Source: Granulosicoccus sp.
GTDB taxonomy: Bacteria; Pseudomonadota; Gammaproteobacteria; Granulosicoccales; Granulosicoccaceae
DNA length: 64,000 nt
Direction: 5' to 3'
Assembly (NCBI GenBank): GCA_020627685.1
Contig: JAHDGK010000001.1
Location: 14,084 to 78,083, forward strand
A program made the translations under genes and the position numbers. The first letter of the stretch is position 1, and every line of letters begins with the position of its first letter. Below are positions 1-9,778 of this stretch, piece by piece. The notes under the pieces were generated by a model. That model did not search any database. It worked only from the letters and a program-made list of their open reading frames with translations, and was not told the origin of the DNA.

Positions 1-2101
<2,101 letters not shown>

Positions 2102-2102
<1 letters not shown>

Positions 2103-2128
2103 GGTCGACACAGACCGGTTAGCGACCC
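2102..2128. terminator. Weak convergent hairpin between gyrB and the LytTR regulator
   Basis: GGGTCG and CGACCC are separated by 15 bases, and the element overlaps the stop codons of two convergent genes. There is no clear T-run, so termination is only possible, not shown. Confidence 0.3.
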
Positions 2129-2940
2129 TGAAACAGATGCCGGTATAGGCGGCTCACGATGGGTCGCCGCTCTGAGTTATTGAGTTCCAACCGGACCTTG
2201 CCATCCGGATCCTTGGTGGCAGCCTCCACCCACTTAAGGTTCACTATCGATTTGCGGTGAATTTGAGTAAATGTTGCGTCATCCAACTGGGGCAGAAGTG
2301 CTCGCAATGATTCGCGAATAACAACGGACCTGTTGGCTGTGTGCACTTCAATGTATTTATCCGATGCTTCAAACAGGATCACGTCTTCCACTGGAATTAG
2401 GTAGACCTGATCGCCGACAGTGGCCCGGATGGTTTGAATCTTCTCACCCGGTTCTTCAGATGTTGTGGTCAATAATTTGACGATCTTATCGTTTATGGCC
2501 TCCGGTGCCTGAGCGAGTACGCGAGAGCCCATCTGAAGTTTTAGACGCTCAACGGTGTCTACCATTCTTTTGGCAGTGACCGGTTTAACCACGTAGTCCA
2601 CAGCTGCCAGTTCAAATGCTTCAATGGCGTGTTCTGTAAAGGCGGTGACAAACACGAAAAGAGGCAAGGGGTAATACTCAGGGTCAGACACCTCTGGCCA
2701 ATCTTCAACGATGGTCTGAACCACTTCTAAGCCGTTGGCACCGGGCATCTGTATATCAAGAAACGCGATATCAATTTTCCGGGTTTGTATCTCGCGTATA
2801 GCCTGAGTACCGGACTGACTACGGCTGACCACATCAACCTCTGGCCACAAGCTTTTAAGCTCATCTTCTAATGCTTCTAGCAACAGAGGCTCGTCGTCTG
2901 CCAGTAGGACAGACGGTGAAAGCGGTGAAATATCAGTCAT
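2119..2940 (-). CDS. LytTR-family response regulator (AlgR-like)
   Basis: This is a 273-residue two-component transcription regulator. Residues about 9-130 form a receiver with the acidic pair in LLADDEP, phospho-acceptor D62 in FLDIQMPGANG and a conserved lysine in DYVVKPVTAKR. Residues about 168-270 form a LytTR DNA-binding domain (VYLIPVEDVILFEASDKYIEV, ending FTQIHRKSIVNLKWV). Proteins of this type bind short direct repeats upstream of target promoters. Its start codon overlaps the end of the adjacent histidine kinase gene by 8 bases, so the pair is translationally coupled and almost certainly cognate. It resembles Pseudomonas AlgR, but the neighbourhood differs because there is no hemC beside it, so the symbol is not assigned. 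Confidence 0.9.
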   Translation of the reverse strand: MTDISPLSPSVLLADDEPLLLEALEDELKSLWPEVDVVSRSQSGTQAIREIQTRKIDIAFLDIQMPGANGLEVVQTIVEDWPEVSDPEYYPLPLFVFVTAFTEHAIEAFELAAVDYVVKPVTAKRMVDTVERLKLQMGSRVLAQAPEAINDKIVKLLTTTSEEPGEKIQTIRATVGDQVYLIPVEDVILFEASDKYIEVHTANRSVVIRESLRALLPQLDDATFTQIHRKSIVNLKWVEAATKDPDGKVRLELNNSERRPIVSRLYRHLFQGR

Positions 2941-4003
2941 GGCTCACCGGTACGTTAATAGTGACCAATGTGCCGCCATTATCACCGCTCAACGGGGATT
3001 CGAAGGTGATGGATGCTCCGGTTCGGTAGGTTTCATTTAACCTTTCACGAACGCTTTTCAATCCGAATCCGCCGCCGTCGTCAGAGCTTTTCATGGGAAC
3101 ACCCGTATTTTTCACACTCAGCAACAGCTCTTTGTCTAACAAAACAGCATTAACGTCTAAGTGAGCGATGCCGTCATAGGGCTCAATACCATGTTTGATT
3201 GCGTTCTCAACCAGAGGCTGTAACAACAGAGACGGTAGTTTGAAATCGCCGACTGAAGGTGGCATGTGCAGATGATAATTCAGTCTTTCACCAAACCGAA
3301 TTTTCATCAATGCCAGGTAGTTCTCTAATATTTTGAACTCGTCTTCGACCGTACCTTCAGCATTCCTAGAGCCATCCAGTGTCGCTCTTAGAAATTCTAT
3401 AAGTTGATCTAGAAGGTGTTGCGCATCGGTAGGATTTTTGGTGATTAACACGCGTAGATTAGCCAGCGTGTTGAACAACATGTGCGGTTCTATCTGCGCT
3501 TTGAGCATCGATAGCTGCGCTTCGCTGGCTTGCAGTTGTAGTCGAGCGATATTTTCACGGGTGCTGTAATACCAGGTTGAGCCCACCGCCATAATCACAG
3601 AGAGCATCAGGGAGCCTAGAAATACAGATTCTGTGGGAATAACGCTAACAGGGTGTCCGAGTATCCAGCCGGCTAAGGAACGACCCAATACATAGCCTGT
3701 TAAAACAATAGCCATAAACGCTGTTGCGCGAATGGGCAAAGCGATGGGTGGCCGTCGGGATAAGAAGTAGGACCAACTCAGCATCATGATGCATAAGGTT
3801 TGTCCAATACACTGTGAGTAGGTCCAAACCGTCCAGTATGATTCTCGGTTAAGTTCGCTGATCATCAGCCACAGAAATAGCGCGAGCAACGAGCAGATGA
3901 AAATATTAATCACGACAACCATCACGGGGTGCAGTGAGGATATTCGCGACTTGGGCGTATTGCCTGTCATTCTTCGACTAAGCCGCTTTAACAAATTTTC
4001 CAT
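2933..4003 (-). CDS. LytS/AlgZ-type sensor histidine kinase
   Basis: This is a membrane sensor kinase of the His_kinase (PF06580) type. From MENLLKRL it has about four hydrophobic segments, a linker, then the phospho-acceptor region LKAQIEPHMLFNTLANLR, the N-box LLLQPLVENAIKHGI and the G-box GGGFGLKSVRERL. The ORF track extends to 4072, but that start lies deep inside the upstream gene. The ATG at 4003 (26-base overlap with the oxygenase gene) or at 3970 (no overlap, MTGNTPKSR) is more plausible, and I use 4003. No periplasmic sensing domain is evident, so the signal is probably read within or near the membrane. It sits downstream of the carotenoid oxygenase and overlaps the LytTR regulator, its likely partner. 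Confidence 0.88.
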   Translation of the reverse strand: MENLLKRLSRRMTGNTPKSRISSLHPVMVVVINIFICSLLALFLWLMISELNRESYWTVWTYSQCIGQTLCIMMLSWSYFLSRRPPIALPIRATAFMAIVLTGYVLGRSLAGWILGHPVSVIPTESVFLGSLMLSVIMAVGSTWYYSTRENIARLQLQASEAQLSMLKAQIEPHMLFNTLANLRVLITKNPTDAQHLLDQLIEFLRATLDGSRNAEGTVEDEFKILENYLALMKIRFGERLNYHLHMPPSVGDFKLPSLLLQPLVENAIKHGIEPYDGIAHLDVNAVLLDKELLLSVKNTGVPMKSSDDGGGFGLKSVRERLNETYRTGASITFESPLSGDNGGTLVTINVPVSHD

Positions 4004-5507
4004 GAAAGCCCAGTGGCAAGTGATAGGGGAGGTTACACGTTGATATCGGTCCGTCTTGTACAGCTTCCGCATTGAACACAGACAGTGTTGTTTTCGAATT
4101 TTCCCAATCGAAAGCGGTGCCTACCAGCCATCCGCTTCCTTCCTTAGCGCCTGTTTTGGGTACGAAAACGTGCTCTTCGGCGATGAAGTTGTTCCCATAG
4201 GTCCAATTGGCGACTGAATCCTGTTTGCGATCGAATCTGGATATTTGGTTAAAACCGAAAACAGCATCGGGTAAATCTTGAGTTCTCGTTAACATCGATA
4301 AGGACTGGGTTCTGTAGCCGGCAAATCGCGGGTCAAAGCTTGGGAATTCGGCTCGCGAGAACGGTAAGGTTTCGGAACGGGCAGTTTTTGTGTCCAAATC
4401 AAGAATAATTTCCTGCGCCTTCGCCAGATCACGACTCTCAATTTCAGCTCGCGTGGGCAGCTTGCCAGCAACTGCATTTTTAACCGACGTGTTGAATTCC
4501 TTCCAGGGTTCTGAAGTCGCCACTTCGATGCGAAGCTGTTTGCCATCCTCCCAGGCATTGCCGAAGTGGAAAGCAAAAAATGGAGGGAGCTCGAAGCGAT
4601 GCTGCACGTTGAGAGTGGCTTTGTCGACTAGCAAAATTTCCACAGATCCGTCTTCGTCCCAACCTAGCATGTCAGCGAATGAGACATCGTGCCTACCTTC
4701 GAAGGTTATGGGCATCAGTACAAAAACAATAAAGCGTTCGGTTACTGCGAAATCATGGACCATGTTCGTGTGTGTCGCGTCGATGACCTGGGTTCGATTA
4801 AGCTCACCCGTGGCGGACATGTCGTAAATCACAAGCTTCCCGGCTCCAGATAGGTAACCGAAGTTCCATAAGTGGCCGTCCGGGTCCATTCGAGGATGAG
4901 CCGAAAATGAAACACCGTCGGTCTCTGGCGAAAAAACCTTCCTGCCTAAGGTATCTAGTGTTTTTGCATCCAGACGCCAAGCGGAACCTGCCTCCCATAA
5001 CGCTAACACCTCCTCGCCCAGTGGCAGTACAGAAATGTTGGCTACATTGAGATCGTCCGGTTTCAGAACGGGTAGGGCATCGCTCAAATGTGTGCCAAAT
5101 CCATCTCTTAGAAATCGACCTGCTGATTTCTCTTCGATCAGTTTCGTCGTTTGTACCATTTTTGCCCGGTGCACTAACTCACTGCCGTGTAAATCGAACG
5201 AGTGCACCATGCCGTCTCCATCGAACCAATGATGGTACTGAGTATCGCCTCGCTGCATTTTTGCAGGACCGTTTCTAAATAAAGTACCTCTAAGGTCTGA
5301 GGGCAGCGCCCGGTCAAACTTAACCCGCGTAGGTTCGTAGGATTCAGGAATAGACAAAAAGCTGCTGCTGAATGCCAGTTCTGGAGATAAAGGAGCGTTA
5401 GTTTTGGAAAGCTTAACAAGCTCTGATGCAAATGCAGCGGTGTTGCTAGCTATTCCCGCATTCAAACCCAGTAAACCTAAGGACTTCAGTAACTGTCGTC
5501 TATTCAC
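3978..5507 (-). CDS. Exported carotenoid oxygenase family protein
   Basis: This is a 509-residue member of the carotenoid cleavage oxygenase (RPE65/NCED-type) family, non-haem iron enzymes that split a double bond in carotenoids or related compounds. The four expected iron-ligand histidine contexts are visible: FSAHPRMDPDG, TNMVHDFAVTE, FFAFHFGNAWED and PLGFHGKFV near the C-terminus. The N-terminus MNRRQLLKSLGLLGLNAG followed by a small-residue stretch ending AAFAS resembles a twin-arginine signal, which suggests export of the folded metalloenzyme. The start follows a GGGAGAC-type site. The gene lies 17 bases after the DUF2141 gene and overlaps the kinase gene, so the genes probably share a transcript. 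The substrate cannot be read from sequence, and lignostilbene-type aromatic alkenes are an alternative. Confidence 0.88.
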   Translation of the reverse strand: MNRRQLLKSLGLLGLNAGIASNTAAFASELVKLSKTNAPLSPELAFSSSFLSIPESYEPTRVKFDRALPSDLRGTLFRNGPAKMQRGDTQYHHWFDGDGMVHSFDLHGSELVHRAKMVQTTKLIEEKSAGRFLRDGFGTHLSDALPVLKPDDLNVANISVLPLGEEVLALWEAGSAWRLDAKTLDTLGRKVFSPETDGVSFSAHPRMDPDGHLWNFGYLSGAGKLVIYDMSATGELNRTQVIDATHTNMVHDFAVTERFIVFVLMPITFEGRHDVSFADMLGWDEDGSVEILLVDKATLNVQHRFELPPFFAFHFGNAWEDGKQLRIEVATSEPWKEFNTSVKNAVAGKLPTRAEIESRDLAKAQEIILDLDTKTARSETLPFSRAEFPSFDPRFAGYRTQSLSMLTRTQDLPDAVFGFNQISRFDRKQDSVANWTYGNNFIAEEHVFVPKTGAKEGSGWLVGTAFDWENSKTTLSVFNAEAVQDGPISTCNLPYHLPLGFHGKFVKAA

Positions 5508-5524
5508 AGTGAGTCTCCCGGTGA

Positions 5525-5947
5525 CTAGTTCATGGATACGGTGATTTGCGTGCCGTCCTCTGGCACTTCAAACATTACGTCTGCCCATTTAGGTGCGCCG
5601 AAAACCCGTGTGCCGTTTAGAGAGGCGCCCCAGGGTTCGTTGGGTATTCCCAAAAGATTGGTATCCAGATCTTCATTTCCGTTAGCGTCCTGGAAGAGCA
5701 TTACCGCGTATTCACCCACTGGAATATTGTCGAAGGTGACAGAGACGGATTCCTTTAGCGATGCAACGCCCATTACGTGAGACGCTTTTTTTGTAAACGT
5801 CTGCGCACTGTTGAATACAGCGATTCGAATCTCCCCGTTGTTGACTTGGATATTTTCCAAATTAAGCGTAAGGGTGGCAGCTGAGGAAATACTTGCAAAA
5901 ACCAATGTGCTGCATGTTAGTGCGGCTTTTAGTGTTAGGTGTTTCAT
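5525..5947 (-). CDS. DUF2141 domain secreted protein
   Basis: This 140-residue protein has a signal peptide (MKHLTLKAALTCSTLVFASISSAA) and a DUF2141 beta-rich domain, with GEIRIAVFNSAQTF, VTFDNIPVGEYAVMLFQDANGNEDLD and FGAPKWADVMFEV. The ORF track starts at 6103, but the ATG at 5947 is preceded by GGAGAAAGAT and begins a clear signal peptide, so I take that start. DUF2141 proteins are periplasmic or secreted, have no defined activity, and are often found near carotenoid genes. Here it is the first gene of a four-gene minus-strand unit with the carotenoid oxygenase, which fits that association. Confidence 0.85.
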   Translation of the reverse strand: MKHLTLKAALTCSTLVFASISSAATLTLNLENIQVNNGEIRIAVFNSAQTFTKKASHVMGVASLKESVSVTFDNIPVGEYAVMLFQDANGNEDLDTNLLGIPNEPWGASLNGTRVFGAPKWADVMFEVPEDGTQITVSMN

Positions 5948-6271
5948 ATCTTTCTCCGACGTTGTTTGCGTAAGGTGCATGTTCAAATTACGGCAGGCAC
6001 GGAACGAAATCTTGTTATTTGCGACGAAACGACCAGTGGGTGGCGTGAAATGCAGAATTCCGGAAACTCGCAGCAACGAGCCAGTTGTTTTTCGGCAAAT
6101 CAAACTGTGGCCCGGCGGCGAAAATCGTTTATTCCGCTAAAATGAAACGGGCTGTCGGAAAAAGAGCCAAGGCGTGCGTGAAAGTACTCCGCGATGGCGT
6201 TAAGTTCCTAATAGTGAACAGTTTTTGCAGCAACTACGTATACAGTTTGTCACACAGAGTAAGTCGAACGC
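5948..6271. other. Divergent intergenic region (DUF2141 / prlC)
   Basis: About 320 bases contain no supported gene. They must hold the promoters for the DUF2141-oxygenase-kinase-regulator unit and for prlC. I could not identify a convincing -35/-10 pair or LytTR-type direct repeats by eye. Confidence 0.5.
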
Positions 6272-8299
6272 ATGTCTGAACTACTAATTAAACGTCCTGA
6301 TTTTTCGTCCTTGCAAGTTGAGTTGATTGAAAAACAGTTGGATGCACTTTTAGCTGAATGCCAGAAAGTCGTTGATGAAGTTGCAACAGTGGACGCACCC
6401 ACGTGGGAAACGTTGATGCAGCCATTGGGAGAGGTACACAATGCGCTCAGCCTCTTTTGGTCTCCAGTCAGTCACTTAAATTCTGTGATGAACAATGATG
6501 AGCTTCGGGAAGTTAACAAGCAATGCTTACCAAAACTGAGTAGCTACTACACCGCCCTGGGTCAGAACTCTGCGTTATACAACGCCACGCTGGCATTAAA
6601 AAATTCCGAAGCTTTCGCCTCCTTGTTACCCGAACAACAAGCACAGATAGATCAAGACTTAAGAGATTTCGAATTAGGTGGGGTATCACTAGACGATACC
6701 GCTAAAACCCGCTTCGGAGAAATAGCGCTCGAGCTATCGCGTTTAAAAACTGAATTTTCTGACAATGTGCTTGACGCTACCAACGCCTGGGAAAAGTGTG
6801 TTGAAACCGAACAAGCACTGGATGGAATGCCATCGTCCGCTATTGCTGCCGCACGACAGCGAGCTGAGACAAAAGGTAAAAGCGGCTATCTGTTGAACTT
6901 GGAATTTCCAAGTTATATGGCTGTCATGATGTTCGCGAACGATCGTGCATTACGAGAGGAGATGTACACCGCGTTCGCAACTCGAGCATCAGACCAAGGT
7001 CCTTTTGCAAAGCAGTTCGATAACAGCGAAAAAATAGAACAAATCCTAACCTTGAGGGCTGAAAAAGCACAACTACTTGGGTTCGATAGCTATGCCGATC
7101 TATCGGTGGTTCCTAAGATGGTGGAATCTCCGCAGCAGGTATTGGACTTTTTGAATAATCTAGCGGATAAAGCGGTGCCTGTTGCTCGCGCTGAATTTCA
7201 AGAGCTTAAAACATTCGCACAAGAATCTTTAGGGATGGATGATGTCGCTGCCTGGGATGTCGCGTATGTCAGTGATCGTTTGAAAAAACAATTGCACGAT
7301 GTGTCAGACGAAGAACTAAAACCTTACTTTCCGGCCGATAAAGCCATACCCGGTATGTTTGCTGTGGTGGGTAAATTATTCGGCTTAAGCATTGAGCCTA
7401 TCGAAGACGTCGATGTTTACCATCCGGATGTCAGGCTATACGGTATTAAAGATTCACAGGGCAGGGCGCGAGGTGAATTTTACTTAGATAACTATGCGCG
7501 AGAAAACAAGCGCGGTGGCGCTTGGATGGATGTGTGCGCAACACGGCAACGTGTCGGCGAGAGCGTGCAACAACCCATTGCTTATTTAACGTGCAACCTG
7601 ACACCACCTGTGGGTGATGACCCTGCGCTGTTAACTCATATGGAGGTCACGACCTTGTTCCATGAGTTTGGTCATGGGCTGCATCATATGCTGACGCAAG
7701 TAGAGACGGCGGGTGTATCGGGTATTAATGGTGTTGAGTGGGATGCGGTCGAATTGCCTAGTCAGTTTTTAGAAAACTGGTGCTGGGAGCGCGAATCTAT
7801 CGATCTTATTAGCGGCCACTATCAAACCGGTGATGCGCTGCCCGATGAATTGCTGGAAAAAATGCGTAATGCCCGTAATTTTCAGTCGGCCATGCAATTG
7901 GTACGTCAGTTGGAATTTTCCTTGTTTGATATGCAACTGCACCTTGATGCGACTCCGGAAAAAGCACCGGACGTACAAGCCACACTCAATGCTATCAGGG
8001 AAAAAGTTGCCGCTGTAGATGCGCCTTCATTCAACCGATTCCAGACGAGCTTCTCGCACATATTTGCCGGTGGTTATAGCGCGGGCTATTTTAGTTATAA
8101 ATGGGCTGAAGTATTGTCTGCAGATGCATTTTCTCGTTTTGAAGAAGAGGGCATCTTTAACGAAGACGTAGGCCGTGACTTCCTTACCCAGGTGTTGGAA
8201 GTGGGTGGATCGCGAGATGCCATGAGTTCTTTCAAAGCATTTAGAGGTAGAGAGCCCAAGGTGGATGCTTTGCTTCGTCATTCCGGCTTAGCGGCATAG
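6272..8299 (+). CDS. prlC: Oligopeptidase A (M3 metallopeptidase)
   Basis: This cytoplasmic zinc endopeptidase degrades short peptides, including cleaved signal peptides. The 675-residue length matches E. coli PrlC (about 680). The zinc motif HEFGH is at residues 464-468 inside TTLFHEFGHGLHHML, and downstream GVSGINGVEWDAVELPSQF is typical of M3 family enzymes. The C-terminal SFSHIFAGGYSAGYFSYKWAEV block carries the substrate-binding tyrosine/glycine segment. It is transcribed away from the DUF2141 unit, and ubiD follows 18 bases after its stop. Confidence 0.96.
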   Translation: MSELLIKRPDFSSLQVELIEKQLDALLAECQKVVDEVATVDAPTWETLMQPLGEVHNALSLFWSPVSHLNSVMNNDELREVNKQCLPKLSSYYTALGQNSALYNATLALKNSEAFASLLPEQQAQIDQDLRDFELGGVSLDDTAKTRFGEIALELSRLKTEFSDNVLDATNAWEKCVETEQALDGMPSSAIAAARQRAETKGKSGYLLNLEFPSYMAVMMFANDRALREEMYTAFATRASDQGPFAKQFDNSEKIEQILTLRAEKAQLLGFDSYADLSVVPKMVESPQQVLDFLNNLADKAVPVARAEFQELKTFAQESLGMDDVAAWDVAYVSDRLKKQLHDVSDEELKPYFPADKAIPGMFAVVGKLFGLSIEPIEDVDVYHPDVRLYGIKDSQGRARGEFYLDNYARENKRGGAWMDVCATRQRVGESVQQPIAYLTCNLTPPVGDDPALLTHMEVTTLFHEFGHGLHHMLTQVETAGVSGINGVEWDAVELPSQFLENWCWERESIDLISGHYQTGDALPDELLEKMRNARNFQSAMQLVRQLEFSLFDMQLHLDATPEKAPDVQATLNAIREKVAAVDAPSFNRFQTSFSHIFAGGYSAGYFSYKWAEVLSADAFSRFEEEGIFNEDVGRDFLTQVLEVGGSRDAMSSFKAFRGREPKVDALLRHSGLAA

Positions 8300-8317
8300 C
8301 AGGCGATACGCTAACTT

Positions 8318-9775
8318 ATGAAATATCGTGATCTTCGAGATTTTATTGAAGGACTGGAATCAAAAGGGGAGCTGGTACGCATTAGCGAACCCGTCGATCC
8401 CAATTTAGAGATCACAGAGATTTGCGATCGCACGTTGAGAAGCGGTGGCCCGGCAATCCTTTTTGAAAACCCGATAGGTAGTGATGTCCCGTTGTTGGGT
8501 AACTTATTTGGTACGCCGGAGCGCGTAGCGTTTGGCATGGGTGAGGACTCAGTAGAAGCGTTGCGAGAAGTGGGCAAGCTACTCGCGTTTTTAAAAGAAC
8601 CCGATCCTCCAAAGGGTTTGAAAGATGCGTGGAACACCTTGCCGATATTTAAAAAGGTGCTGGATATGGCGCCAAAGACAACCCGCTCGGCGGCTTGTCA
8701 GCAAGAAGAGTGGGACACCGTTGATCTTTCTCGCCTACCTGTTCAGACATGTTGGCCTGGTGATGCAGGGCCGCTAATAACTTGGGGACTGGTGATTACG
8801 AAGGGTCCGCATAAGAAACGCCAGAACATGGGTATCTATCGCATGCAAGTGATAGGTAAGAATAAAACCATCATGCGTTGGTTAAGTCATAGAGGCGGGG
8901 CGTTGGATTTTCGTGAATGGCAACAAACGCATCCGGGCGAACCCTTTCCGGTATCGGTAGTTCTCGGTGCTGATCCGGCAACTATTTTAGGCGCAGTAAC
9001 GCCTGTGCCGGATACCTTGTCTGAGCATGCCTTTGCAGGACTACTGCGAGGGGAAAGAACCTTATTAGCAACAGCTAAGCTTTCGGACTTACAAGTACCG
9101 GCATCAGCAGAATTCGTACTTGAAGGTTTTTTGCATCCAGGAGAGATGGCGCCTGAAGGACCGTTTGGAGATCACACCGGTTATTACAACGAGGTGGATG
9201 AGTTTCCGGTGTTTACTATTGAGAAAGTGACACACCGTAAAGATCCTATCTATCATTCTACTTACACCGGTAGACCGCCTGATGAGCCGGCTATTTTGGG
9301 TGTTGCATTGAATGAAGTGTTCGTGCCCATTCTGCAAAAGCAGTTTCCTGAGATAACAGATTTCTACTTACCGCCAGAAGGCTGCTCTTATCGAATGGCC
9401 GTGGTGAGTATGAAAAAGCAGTATCCGGGTCATGCTAAGCGCGTCATGATGGGCGTGTGGTCGTTTCTGCGGCAGTTCATGTATACCAAGTTTGTCATCG
9501 TTGTTGATGACGATGTCAATGCGCGCTCCTGGGAAGATGTTATTTGGGCGATTACCACGCGCATGGACCCAAGTCGGGATACCACCCTTATAGAAAGCAC
9601 ACCTATCGATTACTTAGACTTCGCATCACCGGTGTCTGGGTTGGGTTCCAAGATGGGTATGGATGCGACGAATAAGCTTCCGGGTGAAACGAATCGTGAA
9701 TGGGGTGAGCCCATTCAAATGTCAGATTCGGTAAAGGAACGCGTCGATGAGCTCTGGCCAAAACTGGGCCTGTAA
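8318..9775 (+). CDS. ubiD: UbiD, 3-octaprenyl-4-hydroxybenzoate decarboxylase
   Basis: This prenylated-FMN-dependent decarboxylase removes the carboxylate from the polyprenyl-4-hydroxybenzoate intermediate of ubiquinone synthesis. The N-terminus [22 protein letters not shown], the [19 protein letters not shown] core, and [23 protein letters not shown] are characteristic of the family, and 485 residues is the usual size. UbiX, which makes the cofactor, is not in this window. The other ubiquinone genes ubiE, ubiJ and ubiB lie at 37-40.5 kb. The gene converges on the GGDEF/EAL gene with 3 bases between stop codons. Confidence 0.95.
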   Translation: MKYRDLRDFIEGLESKGELVRISEPVDPNLEITEICDRTLRSGGPAILFENPIGSDVPLLGNLFGTPERVAFGMGEDSVEALREVGKLLAFLKEPDPPKGLKDAWNTLPIFKKVLDMAPKTTRSAACQQEEWDTVDLSRLPVQTCWPGDAGPLITWGLVITKGPHKKRQNMGIYRMQVIGKNKTIMRWLSHRGGALDFREWQQTHPGEPFPVSVVLGADPATILGAVTPVPDTLSEHAFAGLLRGERTLLATAKLSDLQVPASAEFVLEGFLHPGEMAPEGPFGDHTGYYNEVDEFPVFTIEKVTHRKDPIYHSTYTGRPPDEPAILGVALNEVFVPILQKQFPEITDFYLPPEGCSYRMAVVSMKKQYPGHAKRVMMGVWSFLRQFMYTKFVIVVDDDVNARSWEDVIWAITTRMDPSRDTTLIESTPIDYLDFASPVSGLGSKMGMDATNKLPGETNREWGEPIQMSDSVKERVDELWPKLGL

Positions 9776-9778
9776 CTA

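Noticed and set aside
4390-4827. 145-residue plus-strand ORF
   Set aside because: It is antisense to the carotenoid oxygenase, low-complexity and has no family match; a shadow of the real gene.
5948-6271. Short ORFs of 63-109 residues in the DUF2141/prlC gap
   Set aside because: They overlap each other in several frames without ribosome sites or recognisable features.
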